A program made the position numbers and the translations under genes. A DNA stretch of 64,000 nucleotides. Source: Undaria pinnatifida (taxonomy: Eukaryota > Sar > Phaeophyceae > Laminariales > Alariaceae). The notes under the pieces are model-generated. The model did not search any database and was not told where the DNA came from. It saw nothing but the letters and a program-made list of their open reading frames with translations. Of the stretch, positions 11,991 to 24,300 are shown piece after piece (position 1 is the stretch's first letter; every line of letters starts with the position of its first letter). The DNA is taken from the NCBI GenBank assembly GCA_012845835.1, contig JABAKD010000026.1, positions 7,520,493-7,584,492 on the forward strand, written 5' to 3'.

Positions 11991-14900
11991 TTATTCGTCC
12001 TCTGCGTCAACCTCCTCGCCATCCAGCCTTTTGAGCAGCGACATTTTCTTTTTCTTGAGGATTGCCTCCTTGATGGCGTCTTGCGACGGAACGGGAACGT
12101 GTGCCCGTACTTGTGCCGAAGTCGCAGCTGATGCCGCCGCAGCCGCTTGTCCCTGAACAGATAAACGGCCATGCGAGGAACGCAGAACGCGCGGTGGACG
12201 ATGTTAGCAGATAGCGAGGCATTCCTAATAGTGTAGTCTACTCTTTGGTTCCCCCCAGCGGACATTATGTTTCGAAAAATTCAAGCTGGTTTTCTAAAAA
12301 AAGTTGAAAGCACTTTTGGTATTAATTTTTTTACCAACGTCACCTTTTCAAAGCACCCTTTGAGCCATCAACCTTCGCTACAAACCGGTAATATTATTTT
12401 GTTCTCCTACCCCCAATACGCCTGCATTCACGCACCCTCCAAACCACCCCCTACACGATAGCATTGGATCGTCCCTACTTAACCTCTGGCAGGTGCTATG
12501 GTCGTCAAACTAAACCTCTTTTCTGTACATGTCTGTTGTCATGTAGAAGTATGTACTATCGATATCCATTCGATTTCGCCGATTTTGAAGTCGGTAGGTG
12601 CGTGCACAAGTCCCACCCACAAACAAACAGCTGCCTAACGGCATAGTTGGGGCCATGAAGGGTCTGGCTGCTTCCTCCCCTTGGTTTGACTTTTGCCACA
12701 CGGTGGAGGCGACAACGAAAAACACCTCGGTGCGGACATAGGCCTGAGTGAATTGTGTGTAATTATAGTAACGAGTTGTAATATGCGCCCTGTCCAAGCA
12801 ATATACCTCGTCCGAGTATAGGTGCAGTAACAGGACCCCATGGTGAGTCGTATGCCACTCTCGTGCCACTCATTAGTCTAGTTTGTTCTCCACGATATTA
12901 AGGGTACAAAACAGCGACGGCGGCAACAAAAACACACCCTCTCGGCGCGACAGAGGCCTGTATAGGTGAGACGGCACCCCATACCCTTATCCTATGACGA
13001 GTCGGCCTATACGCCCTATCTAAGCAGTATAATTCGTACAGTATACATCGTTTAAGCACAAGAGTAGTACGAACACATTTCTACATGCTGACGAGTCGTA
13101 CGCCTCTCGTCTCACCCTCGACAACTAGGTACTGTGTTTGCTGCTCGGCGATAGTAAGGGTACTCTCTGCTTTCGTGTTCAGCGAAAACAAGGAGAAAAT
13201 TGTTGCAGTACCCACAATAGTACCGACACTAAAAGGGAACGATAAGGCGGGGTATACGGCAAGAAGGGCTGTTACTTTATGTTTTCAAATATATACGGAT
13301 CAGGTCGGAAGGACGATCGATCACAGTCGTGGAATATCGTTTCGATTCGACCTGGCATCTCGACCTCGCCGCTAATCGGCTCGAGTATTACAGTTGCCTG
13401 GGTAGACACGAGCTAGTGAATACTCCATCTAAACCTCACCGCCAATCGGCTTCAGTGTCGGTCCGAGTTTACCATTTTGACTAAAAAAAAATCTGAGGAA
13501 AAAATGCATGGGTCCTATCACACAGGCTCCTGACGCACAGTGCAACGGGAGGCGAAACGTACCAACTACGATAATTCCGCTGTTTCACCCCAACATTACT
13601 AGGCGATGACCGATCGTGTTGTCTTATGTATGCACACAAAGAACAACGCTAGCCAATTGAACGTGAAACTACTCGAAGAGAAGTGTACGTAAGTTGTACA
13701 GCTGTCATGAGGAAAATTCCACGCCCTGTACAAATACATTATTTGCTATTTGTCTGGCAGGCAAATACTCTCTGGAAAACCTGCGCAAATATTTGTCTGG
13801 AAGCAAATACTTTTTTGAGAAGCTGCGCAAATATTTGTCTGGAAGCAATACTTTCTTGAAAAGCTGCGCAAATATTTGTCTGCAGGTAAATACTTTTTTG
13901 AGAACCTGTGCAAATATTTGTCTGGCAGGCAAATACTCTCTGGAGAACCTGCGCAAATATTTGTCTGGAAGCAAATACCTTTTTGAGAAGCTGCGCAAAT
14001 ATTTTTCTGCAGGCAAATACTTTTTTGAGAACCTGCGCAAATATTTGTCTGCAGGCAAATACTCGGTTGAGAAGCTGCGCAAATATTTGTCTGCAGGCAA
14101 ATACTCCCTTGAGAACCTGCGCAAATATTTGTCTGGCAGGCAAATACTGCCCTGGAGAACCTGCGCAAATAGTTTTGTATTTGTCCTGACAACTATTCTG
14201 AAAAAACAGCTGTTACTGCAGGGAGGTCGGAGGGAAAGATTAGCCGTATCATATGTCATGCGATGGGAGATTGGTGTCGGAAATACAAAAGCAAATCCCT
14301 GAAGCGTGCATCTGAAATATCTTTTGATCGGAGTGGAAAAACACAGGATCAGCCAAACCGAGAAAAAATGAAAATCTATCGACTACCTATGAGTCATATT
14401 ATATATTTTTTCATATGCAAATGCCATCCCCGTCGACCATTGCCATTTACTTCTTCTGCCATCTACAACAGTCGAAGCCGCCTCAACCCGTACGGAACGC
14501 AAACAAACACAAACACGCCGACGCCACCAAACCCCTCCACCATCTTACTCATTCCGTATCATGAGATGAGTCAACTCCTGTGGCAAAGTACAACAAACAC
14601 CAAGGATCCACAAACACCACAAAGACGTTGCTACTCGTTCTCGCTGCGGGCCTGATCGCCATCAAGCTACTTCTACTATTCCATGCTGTTTAAACGTCCA
14701 CCTCCCCCGACTCCCCGGCGGTGAGGTCCTCCGGGGCGAATGCGCCGTCGAGCTCCTTCAGCCCTTCCACAGGGTCCACCAGTCGCCCGGCGATCTTGCT
14801 TCGCGCGCCAGCTTCGGTCAGCTTAGGGATGTCCTGAGGGATGAGGTCCAGGTTTCCGTGCAGGAACAGGATCATCTCCACGTACTTGCTGTCCGTGGTG

Positions 14901-17900
14901 CTCCTGGAGGACGTCATCATACGCCCAGCAGCGCTGAAGTCACGCTCAAGCACTACCGCCGACGCAGGAGCCCCGAAAATCACTCCAGCCCAGCTGCGTT
15001 GACGTCGACAATAACTGGAGCTGCTGCCGACGCGCCAGCTCCGTCGCCAGGTGGCGTACCATCACCATTGCCATTTGCTTCTTCGGTACTGACAGCTGGC
15101 ATGTTGACATGCACACCCCGCGGTAGTTGCTCGTGCCGTGATGGGGAGCTGATTTGGTTGTGTGCAGGACCACTGATATTCGCGGCGGCAAATACACCGG
15201 GCTCAACGGCCTTTTCGCGGCTGCAAATACACCGGGCTCAACGGCCGTATTTATGCATTACGTATGTACCCCATATAATGTACGTACTTGTACGCCGAAG
15301 AGGTCAATATCTCCGCATCCGCAATACATTGTTTGCAGGCAAATAGTTCATTGAGAACCTGCACAAATATTTGCCTGCAGACAAATACTTTCTTGAGAAG
15401 CTGCGCAATTATTTGTCTGGAAGCAAATACTTTCTTGAGAAGCTGCGCAAATATTTGTCTGCAGGCAAATACTTTTTTGAGAACCTGTGCAAATATTTGT
15501 CTGGCAGGCAAATACTCTCTGGAAAACCTGCGCAAATATTTGTCTGGAAGCAAATACTTTTTTGAGAAGCTGCGCAAATATTTGTCTGCAGGCAAATACT
15601 CTCTTGAGAACCTGTGCAAATATTTGTCTGGCAGGCAAATACTCGCTTGAGAAGCTGCGCAAATATTTGTCTGGAGGCAAATACTGCCCTGGGACAAATA
15701 CACGCAACTATTATTTGTATTTGTTATGGATATTTGTACAGGGTGTGGAAAATTCGCATGCGCGTATATTTTTTTCCCATCACTGCCTCCGGCCAGTTCT
15801 AGTCGTGGTAGAATTCAGCTGATCGGCCTTCTGTACAAGTCGTGGTCAGAGGTGTCGTCAGCTCTGCCCCCCGGTACTTGGCTTCATATTTATCTCGGAG
15901 AGGGCTCAGCAGTTTTTCATGGAAGTTTGCCAACTCGCGCTCTCGCACTTTCAGCGACGGAATATTTAAAAAAAGAAGCGCTTGTGCCACGGTAACACTA
16001 GCCGAGATTCTACTGTAGAGAAACCCAGAGCAGGTGACAGCCCATCCGTTATACACCACAGCAGTGAATTCCTGGTGTGCCTACTACCCGCATAACTCGT
16101 AACATCCTCCCCGTGGATGAATTTCCGAGGCGATTTTCTCCATAACAAGGGGAACAAACACACCAAAAACGGCGGCTTCGGAAAGGTTTCGACGAGATAT
16201 TCCATAGACGCATCGCTCGGCATTTACGCTCTCCTCGGTGCCGATAAAATCACCTTGGAAATTCGTCCGAGGGCGTGTGTTATCGTGCGTTTGATACAGA
16301 GGGCGCCCGCTCTTAAGAAAGTGGGCCGATATATTTGAGGCTCGTTTTCTCACGATAAATAAGAAGTTTGACCGAAGAGACGGTACTCAGGGTCGAGTGC
16401 CAAAGTAAAAATCATATAAAAGGAAATAGTAGCCTGAGCTCCATCAATGATGGCGATAACATAAGAAATTGACCCTCGACGCCAAAGTCGCATTTCTTAC
16501 TAGCGGGCGCCTTCAGCACGGTACAATCACCAATACTGCCGTTGCAGGTGCATGCCTCATACCTGAACATCTTGTACGTCTTCCTCGTTGGCGTCCCCCC
16601 CCACGCCCTCCTCCCCGTCCTCAACGCGGCGACGCTTTTCCGCCTGCCACTCGGCCACTGCCTGCTGAACCTTTCTCTTTTCCATGGCAGCCTCTTTCGC
16701 TACCAGGATGCCATCCTCCTCATCTCTGCGAACACGAGGCCGGCGTCCGGTTGACACGGCGGTGGGTGATGATCAGCTCAGCTACGAAATGAATTAACGT
16801 TGAATTTCTTGATTTATAATTCTACCAAACGGAAGCTCGAGGTTTCACATGCGTGCAATCCTCGTGGTGATACAAAAGGTAATATATAGACGAAGTGCGA
16901 AGAAAAGCCGAGCAAAAGGCAAGTGAAGCATCAAAATGAATTTCGTGTCTACGAGTTTGACAACGACAGGAGAGGAGCACCTCGTATTACCACACCTACT
17001 AGTGGTACTCCCGAAATATGCCAGTTGCCGGCCGGTATGGCGGACAAAAACAAATTGGTGCTGTATCCTCTGTATTAAGTACTAAAAGAACAAAATAATA
17101 ACAGGGCAGTACGACAATGCCGCCGTACGTACGGTAGTAAAGGTATCATCCTCTGTATGTAAGTTTTGCAAAACAAAAAAGATAACACGGCAGCAGCAGT
17201 AGTACGTACGGTAGTAAAGGACAGAGGAGTGCAGCAGTGGGGACGGTGGTACTCCCAAGCACCAGTGGGAGGCCGGTATTAAATTGTAGAAACAAAAAAA
17301 AGGGTTCATCTCCCACAGGACGCAAAAAGACTCCCACGTACAGAACGGCCCACCCACCCACCACGGACGACGCAATGCACCCTCCACCCACCCACCGACC
17401 AAACCTTTACTACATACAGCAGAACAGCAGTGCAGCAGTCCGTACATCAGAACACCCGTGCAGCAGCACGTACAGCAGTATACACCTAGTACGCGGGGCG
17501 CAGTTGGTTGGTTGGTTCTTATGAAACAGGAAACAGCAAAAAAAAGACTCCCACGTACAGAACGGTCCACCCACTCACCACGGACGACGCAGTGCACCCT
17601 CCACCCACCCACCGACCAAACCTTTACTACATACAGCAGAACAGCAGTGCAGCAGTATGTACAGCACAGCAGAACAGCAGTGCAGCAGTACGTACATCAG
17701 AACAGCGGTGCAGCAGTACATACAGCAGTATACACCTGGTACGCGGGGCGCAGATAGTTGGTTGGTTCTTATGAAACAGGAAACAGCAAAAAAAGACTCC
17801 CACGTACAGAACGGCCCACCCACCCACCACGGGCGACGCAGTGCACGCCTTTACTCCCGAAATATGCCAGTTGCCGGCCGGTATGGCGGACAAAAACAAA

Positions 17901-20655
17901 TTGGTGCTGTGTCCTCTGTATTAAGTACTAAAAGAACAAAATAATAACAGGGCAGTAGTACGACAATGCCGCCGTACGTACGTTAGTAAAGGTATCATCC
18001 TCTGTAAGTTTTGCAAAACAAAAAAGATAACACGGCAGCAGTAGTACGTACGGTAGTAAAGGACAGAGGAGTGCAGCATTTTTTATTATTATTATTTTTT
18101 TATCCTCCGGCGGAAGGAGTGCAGCAGTGGGGACGGTGGTACTCCCAAGCACCAGTGGTGAGTGGGAGGCCGGTATTAAATTGTAGAAACAAAAAAAAGG
18201 GTTCATCTCCCACAGGACGCAAAAAGACTCCCACGTACAGAACGGCCCACCCACCCACCACGGACGACGCAGTGCACTCTCCACCCACCCACCGACCAAA
18301 CCTTTACTACATACAGCAGAACAACAGTGCAGCAGTCCGTACATCAGAACACCCGTGCAGCAGTACGTACAGCAGTATACACCTGGTACGCGGGGCGCAG
18401 TTGGTTGGTTGGTTCTTATGAAACAGGAAACAGCAAAAAAAAGACTCCCACGTACAGAACGGTCCACCCACTCACCACGGACGACGCAGTGCACCCTCTA
18501 CCCACCCACCGACCAAACCTTTACTACATACAGCAGAACAGCAGTGCAGCAGTACGTACAGCACAGCAGAACAGCAGTGCAGCAGTACGTCCACGGACGA
18601 CGCAGTGCACTCTCCACCCACCCACCGACCAAACCTTTACTACATACAGCAGAACAACAGTGCAGCAGTCCGTACATCAGAACACCCGTGCAGCAGTACG
18701 TACAGCAGTATACACCTGGTACGCGGGGCGCAGTTGGTTGGTTGGTTCTTATGAAACAGGAAACAGCAAAAAAAAGACTCCCACGTACAGAACGGTCCAC
18801 CCACTCACCACGGACGACGCAGTGCACCCTCTACCCACCCACCGACCAAACCTTTACTACATACAGCAGAACAGCAGTGCAGCAGTACGTACAGCACAGC
18901 AGAACAGCAGTGCAGCAGTACGTACATCAGAACAGCTGTGCAGCAGTACATACAGCAGTATACACCTGGTACGCGGGGCGCAGTTAGTTGGTTGGTTCTT
19001 ATGAAACAGGAAACAGCAAAAAAAAGACTCCCACGTACAGAACGGCCCACCCACCCACCACGGACGACGCAGTGCACGCTTCATCCATCCACCGACCAAA
19101 CCTTTACTACATACAGCAGAACAGCAGTGCAGCAGTACGTACATCAGAACAGCAGTGCAGCAGTACGTACAGCACAACAGAACACCACCCACCATGCACC
19201 CACGAACCTACCCAGTACAGCAGTGCAGCAATGCAGCAGTACCTAGAGCAATACACCTGACAGGCGAGCAGCAGCCGATTTGTTGGTTACAATGCTCTCG
19301 GGCTGGTTAGGCCAAGCCAAGAGCGCTCGCTTTGCCAATTCTGCGCACGGCGAGCGGCGACGGCTGGACGCTGCTGTGTTTGGTCCTGGTGTTGTGTGAT
19401 TGCTGTTGACACAGACGCGCTTGTGGTCTCGTGTCCATGGCTGTGTCCATGGCCCAAGTGAAAATAATTAGCAGGCAGAAGGAAATAACTCGAGTAGCAA
19501 TTCAACATTTATTTATTCAATATAGTTGGGAGTTCGAAAAAAAAAAAATAGCAGGCAGCGACGAAGAAAAAGCGGGGGGGGGGCAAGCGAGCCGTCCCCG
19601 GGAGGGCGATTTCCACGCTCCCCCCTCGCCGAGGTGGGGCACCGACGGCCGTTCTTTCGCCGGCATGTCGTAGTGCTGCTGTGCGGATGGGACGTGGCGG
19701 CACCGCGAGGCCGCCTGAGGCCGAGTGGAGCTCGGGAGTCGCCGCTTTTTTGGGGGGGGTGTTTTAACCAAGATATTTTTCTGATCCAAAACGTCACGAC
19801 CATCCTTAGCGTATTAAATAATAAAGGATACTGATACACGACGAAAAACGTCGTAAACTCGTGACTGCCTTCAAATATCAAAGAGACTGTTGACAGCAAT
19901 ACGAGTAGCGGTAGGAAGTCAACTTATCATTACATATATGCCAATAGCACAATTTTTCGGCAAGACACGCCAACAAGAATGTCCGTTTCGCTCGAATGCT
20001 GTACTCCATCATGTGGGCGTCATTGTGCGTACCAGGTGCGAGTAGCATACAGCGTCTACGGGTATTATAGGTACAGTAATCGTTGTATATTTACGTTGCG
20101 TAGGCGACGTTCCGCTCGCTCTGTGAGTGACCTGCGATGCTTCGAAAAAATAGCCGTGTCTTACCTGTAGCCGTAGTAGTCCGGAGTGATGTACTGATAC
20201 ATGTCTTTTCTCGTCCGTCGGGGGTTCTCCACGTCCGACTTATGAAACAGCTCCCGCACCCCAGGCAGATCCTTCGCCGCGCCGAAGTACATGTACCCCC
20301 CCCCCCCCGGCAGCTCTCGCCCATCTGCATCGTATGACTTCGGTGCGTTCGCCGCATAGTCCGGCCCACCCAGCTCCACTATTCGCTTGTCCCAGTGCGT
20401 GCGTTCTCGCAAGAGCTTGTTGATTTGGTCGTTTAGGTCCCTGATTTTGTGCTCGCCCGCTCCAGCGTTTTGGATGAGATGGACGCTCTTCGTCGTCTCG
20501 CGGATGATATCTCGGCGCCACAGCTCCGCATCCTGTAGGTTGTCGCACTCTGAGGAGAGGAAGGGCCGCCTGCCTCGTTCGGGCTTAGCCATTTGCTCCT
20601 TCATGGTGGTCCATTTGTTCATCATCATCTGCGCTTTTTCCTCGTTACGCGCCAT
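11991..20655 (-). CDS. ISY1: ISY1-family pre-mRNA splicing factor, three exons, complete
   Basis: Component of the spliceosome (Prp19/NTC-associated, Syf1-interacting family), nuclear. Exons on the minus strand: 20655-20165, 16725-16563, 12152-11991; 816 nt, 271 residues, ATG to TAA. Residues 1-164 carry the family hallmarks: MARNEEKA start, RRPFLSSE, IQNAGAGEHKIRDLNDQ, NKLLRE, ELGGPDY, GYMYFGAAKDLPGVRELF and DYYGYR. The phase-2 junction rebuilds the Arg codon and continues into DEEDGILVAKEA and AVAEW in exon 2. Exon 3 joins in phase 0 and holds the conserved AHVPVPSQDAIKEAI tail followed by KKKKMSLLKR. The order and content match the whole family, so the gene looks intact although it is spread over 8.7 kb. 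Its introns carry large tandem repeats and a hAT remnant. It is divergent from the LRR-IQ gene with 655 bp between starts. Confidence 0.94.
12647..13510. repeat. Dispersed repeat family B, copy 1
   Basis: Collinear with 41087-41610: a segment starting GTTGGGGCCATGAAGGG, a segment with ACACCCTCTCGGC, then TCGACCTCGCCGCTAATCGG and AGTGTCGG segments, ending in an A run and TCTGAGGA/TCTTAGGA. Copy 1 also carries a partial internal duplication (about 12660-12790 and 12900-13050). The element class is unknown; no terminal repeats were found. Confidence 0.65.
13750..14172. repeat. Tandem array of ~42-bp units, array 1
   Basis: About ten units of the form CTGCGCAAATATTTGTCTG, then GCAGGCAAATACT, then a variable TTTTTGAGAAC. 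Each unit contains the palindrome CAAATATTTG. The last unit ends CAAATACTGCCCTG, the same end as array 2. Because the unit length is near a multiple of three, most frames stay open and give spurious repeat proteins. Confidence 0.95.
14690..14983 (-). pseudogene. hAT transposase C-terminal fragment (dimerisation region)
   Basis: The minus-strand translation contains APASAVVLERDFSAAGRMM, then SKYVEMILFLHGNLDLIP. This is the signature of the hAT-family C-terminal dimerisation region (the SERxFSxAG-like block followed by the NLxLIP-like end). Upstream sequence (15206-14946, another frame) shows a possible preceding HLATELARR piece, so the fragment appears frameshifted. No catalytic DDE region or zinc finger was recognised. 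It lies between two direct arrays of 42-bp repeats inside an ISY1 intron, and I read it as a decayed transposon remnant. Confidence 0.7.
15330..15692. repeat. Tandem array of ~42-bp units, array 2
   Basis: The same unit family and orientation as array 1, about eight units. The right edge reads CAAATACTGCCCTG; on the minus strand this begins CAGGGCAGTATTTG, resembling a hAT-type terminus (CAGGG). A matching opposite terminus was not found. Confidence 0.93.
16726..20164 (-). other. ISY1 intron 1 (3.4 kb)
   Basis: Bounded by donor CAG/GTAAGA and acceptor TTCGCAG. Most of it is the higher-order array at 17000-19260. The left-over 19260-20164 stretch has homopolymer runs (A, G, C) and no recognised gene. 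Confidence 0.85.
17000..19260. repeat. Higher-order tandem repeat array
   Basis: A segment starting CCGAAATATGCCAGTTGCCG occurs at about 17011 and again at 17856, marking two superunits. Inside them, a block with GAAACAGGAAACAGC recurs at 17521, 17771, 18418, 18751 and 19001 (spacings about 250, 647, 333, 250). It is linked each time to ACCAAACCTTTACTACATAC, CAGCAGTACGTACA-type and GTATACACCTGGTACGC segments. Copies are nearly identical, so the array is young or homogenised. Long open frames here on both strands come from the repeat and are not called. Confidence 0.95.
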
Positions 20656-21310
20656 GGCTGCAGCTGGGCGCCTCTCGGGCCGAAGTGTTGGTGATAGGTA
20701 GTTGGGGGAGTGTTATAGCACACCTAAGCTGGTGCCAAAGAACTAGAGCGCTGGTAGTCAGGCGCTCAAGGCAAGGAGGCCCTTCTGCGCTCCGAGAGAG
20801 GGCTTGGTGGGTTTTCTAACGCTGTATAGTACGAGGTCACTCTTGGCTGTGTACTAAACCAGACTCAAATATTGTTTCTACACAGGATGACGACAGGATG
20901 ACAGCAGCCGTGGCGCACTGGTTTTTTCCTCTTCGGTCTCGATGCGGCGGTGGGGCTGTGGAGCTGAGCTGCGGCACACAGCACAGCACACAGGAAGCAG
21001 AGAAGCAGAGAAGCAGCTCCCGTGCGAACCGAACGATAATGCCTTCCATATCTTGTAAAGAACGTCGGTTCTCTTTCCCGAAACGACCAAAAAATATGCG
21101 GTGGAACTCCTTGCTCGTAGCCCTCTCGTAGCTCGTACCAAGTACCTGATAGCTCGTAAGCCACGTACACAGGGCACCTGCATCGAACGCGATGAGTATG
21201 ACACACGATTCCAGTGCGGTCCACCCAAATGGAGATCCGGTGGCCGCAAGCCACACAGTGGTTGAAGCGCAGATTATGTGCTCACTGTAAAAAGGTGCAC
21301 GCTCATCGTG
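20656..21310. promoter_or_regulatory. Divergent promoter region between ISY1 and the LRR-IQ gene
   Basis: 655 bp separate the two head-to-head start codons, so this stretch probably contains both promoters and 5' UTRs. No TATA or other motif is assigned. If the LRR-IQ gene has an upstream exon, the shared region is smaller. Confidence 0.5.
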
Positions 21311-24300
21311 ATGGCGAAAACACCAGGGGCGCTTTCGGTCTACCCGATCAGGGTTGACCCGCACCATGATAGACGACATGGGTCCATTGTGGTAGGCGCG
21401 CCTATGTTGGCCAGGCAGCATCATCAGCACCCAGAATGGAGACTAGATCCCGACGAAGTAGACTGGGGGAAATTTGGCGGGCACGTGTTGGACGCTTCCT
21501 ATAGCGTTCTTCCAAACCTACGCGCGATATCCTTGGCGCCAACGTTCAACCGACTTACTGTGCTGTCCGTACGGGCGAGTGGTTTGGTTTGCATCGACCT
21601 ACTCCAGTCCTGCGCTAGGCTAGTCTACCTGGACCTGTCGTCAAACAAGATCACCCATCTAGGCGACGGTAGCTTCTGGGCATCTTTTCCCGACTTATTG
21701 GTCATCTTGCTGCACGGGAACATGGTGAGTGTCTCGATTGTATTTCTTTCGACAAGTAAATGGTTTCCTGGTATGAGTTGTCCTCTACACGTTGACTCCG
21801 TGGACTGTCCTGTACCAGGTACTCCTGTCTTGTGCCCGTAAAAACCCCGACACGAGAGTACAGCAGCAGTTCTCGAACCACCCTGTAAAACGATGCTAGA
21901 GCTCTGTTAAAGAAAACGAGAACAATGTGGACAGGATCTATTGGAAACGATAACAATGTCAACAGCTACCAGGTATGTATGCGTACGCAGAAAACTCGTT
22001 TGATTGCTATGTCATACCCGCACATGTTGCAAGGCCTACTTCCTTTTCCCTCTTTTCCCACACACGGCCTCTGGGCCAACCGCGAAATCTTATCTTGCAT
22101 CATGCTGCGAGAAGTGAGCTTGCGCTACGTACGATTTCGAACACGTGATCAATCTTGCCACTGACGTTTGCTCCACGCTACAGCGGCAGTGTCGACTTAT
22201 GATAATATTCGACTACGTAGAACAGCACGTCCTCGTTGAATCAATGGCGACGGTGTTGCCTCGGCAGTCATTTCACTTACCTTCAACCGCCAGTGGCTTT
22301 CCTTCGCAGATCATAACGTGCGTTGCTGTATCCGGAACTCTTCATCCGCGAGCAGCATGCTTGAGCGGATATGCGCGTCGTGGACCATCGGCAAGCGAGC
22401 TAAAACTAAGTTTCCGTGTTGCGTTTCCGTGCTGTTGTTAGGTTTCGGAGTGGGAAGCCGTCGGCAGCCTCGGCAAGGCACCTCAACTAACCTACTTGAC
22501 GCTCTTCTCCAACCCCGTTAGTAGGAGGAGAATGTACCGTACCTTCACGACAAATTGCTGCGACTCCCTTCGCGGGCTTGATCTCCACGCCGTCTCGGAC
22601 GAAGAGGTCGTCGAGGGATCGCCCTTCTCCAAAAGCAGCCGCTGGAGCACCTGCTCCAGCGCCCTTGCCCTCCCGCAACCTCTATTCAAGGGGCTCACCG
22701 AGGTAGCTCTTGATTCGGCTCGGGACGAATGTGCCAAGCCTGGAAGGTCAGTTTTGCCGATGACGAAGACCAAAGGTGGAGGAGATTGTCACCCGAGGAA
22801 TTCTTCCAAGGGAGATGCGAGCATCGCGTCGAGCGTGTCCCGCCGCGTGGGGCTGCTGCGAAAGTTCCACGCTCGAAATAGCCCTGTCGTAATCGTTCAG
22901 CGCCAAGTTCGACGTTACATCTGTCACCAAGCAGTTGTCGCGGCTGCCGTAAAGATACAGTCCTGCGTCCGCAAGTGGATAGTGAAACTGCAGGCGACCA
23001 ATGCCCTGCAACATATCTTGCGAATGAGAGGAGAGCTCCACCTTGTTCAGGTGCGATGTTCCAACATAGTAACAACTTTATACTAAATTGCACTATACCA
23101 GGTACCAGTTTTATCGTCTTAAACTGTATCAGGTATCTACTTCGAGTTCCGTCCTGTGGCCCAACGTTCGTCGGTGTACAGGAGTTCAAAAGGGAAGATT
23201 TGGGCGAGCAGTAGTGCGCGCACTCCACCTAACTTTGCTACATTGGTGCCTGGTATCAAAACGTGCATGAGGCCCATCTTACCGCAAGGAATCGCCGGTT
23301 TATCTACCGTCCGAGTAATGCCACACACGTATAACGTACTTTTGAGCCCGAGTATGTATGTTGACCGCGAACGTTTCCCCAAAACGCTTGTTGTTCATGA
23401 CAGGAGATATTGACGCCAACGCAACTACGAAGCCTCTCATTCTTCCAGCGAAGAATCGCCGGCCATTTCCGTGTGAAGATGCTGGTCACGTGCACCCAAA
23501 CGCTGGAAAGGTTCATGGGAAACGTGGCGAGACGATTTTTAGCGTTCGTTGCGCGCCTTGACCGTGCCCAACTCGGAGGAGTTGTTGTCACGTCCGACGC
23601 CGCAGGGGAGCTGGCAGCAGCTGTGACTAAGGCGTTGATGGTGACGCAAAAAAGGTTAACCTGGGACGAAGCCGCCGAACAGACCGTCGGGATGATTTCC
23701 ACCGTCGCCAACTGCAGACTCCTTCGGCCATTTTCGTATAATGACGTGCCAAGCCGGTTGGGCTTAGAGAAGGACATCCAAACTGACGGTATTTTCATAA
23801 CCCGGTCGCCTGTGGGAAGCCGACTGCGCGCGGAACCGCGTCACGTTTGCTCAAGATCGCTTGCGGGGACGACGACGTCCTCCCCAACACGACCCTTCAG
23901 TGGCCTTCGAGACCCCAAGAGGCATTCGAAAGTTCGACGGCGAGCTGGGGTTTTCGGCAGCCCGAGGGTGATCGAGTGCAATATTTCCAGGAGAAACGCG
24001 TCCGTCCGTTGTTCCTACTTAAGCCAGGTGGAAGGAGACGGGTTCAAGATGGAGGAGGGGGGTCTCGAGAAGCAGCTTTGGATATTTAGACCGACGGAAA
24101 TACGCGTTCTGGCCCGCGTACTGCGGTCTTTGCGAAACCCTTCAGTGGCTAACCACCCCGTACCGTACATCCTAGAGCGGCATCTTTTTCGGTGCGCGGC
24201 GGCCACGAGGCTTCAGGCGGCATGGCGGGGGCACGTTTTACGGTGGAACTTAGTAGACACTCTGGCTTCGTGTCTGATCGTAGCGCGGGCTGGGGTTTGC

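Larger units (their letters stand above)
12153..16562 (-). other. ISY1 intron 2 (4.4 kb)
   Basis: Bounded by donor CAG/GTATGA and acceptor TGTTCAG. It contains a dispersed repeat (12647-13510), two direct arrays of 42-bp units and a hAT transposase remnant between them. Other open frames here, for example 15799-16059 and 16084-16353 on minus, have no recognised domain and may be decayed transposon sequence. Confidence 0.8.

Noticed and set aside
11897-12265. 122-codon minus frame over the last ISY1 exon
   Set aside because: Wrong frame; the correct frame from the acceptor at 12152 gives the conserved ISY1 tail.
13694-14302. 202-codon frame rich in NLRKYLS repeats, and its opposite-strand partners
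   Set aside because: Product of the 42-bp array, open on both strands because the unit length is a multiple of three.
13739-15707. Regularly spaced repeats that resemble a CRISPR array
   Set aside because: There are no unique spacers; whole units repeat head-to-tail with variants, and the setting is a eukaryotic intron.
17082-19260. Many open frames of 80-225 codons on both strands
   Set aside because: All are translations of the higher-order tandem repeat; the same residues recur in every copy and no domain is present.
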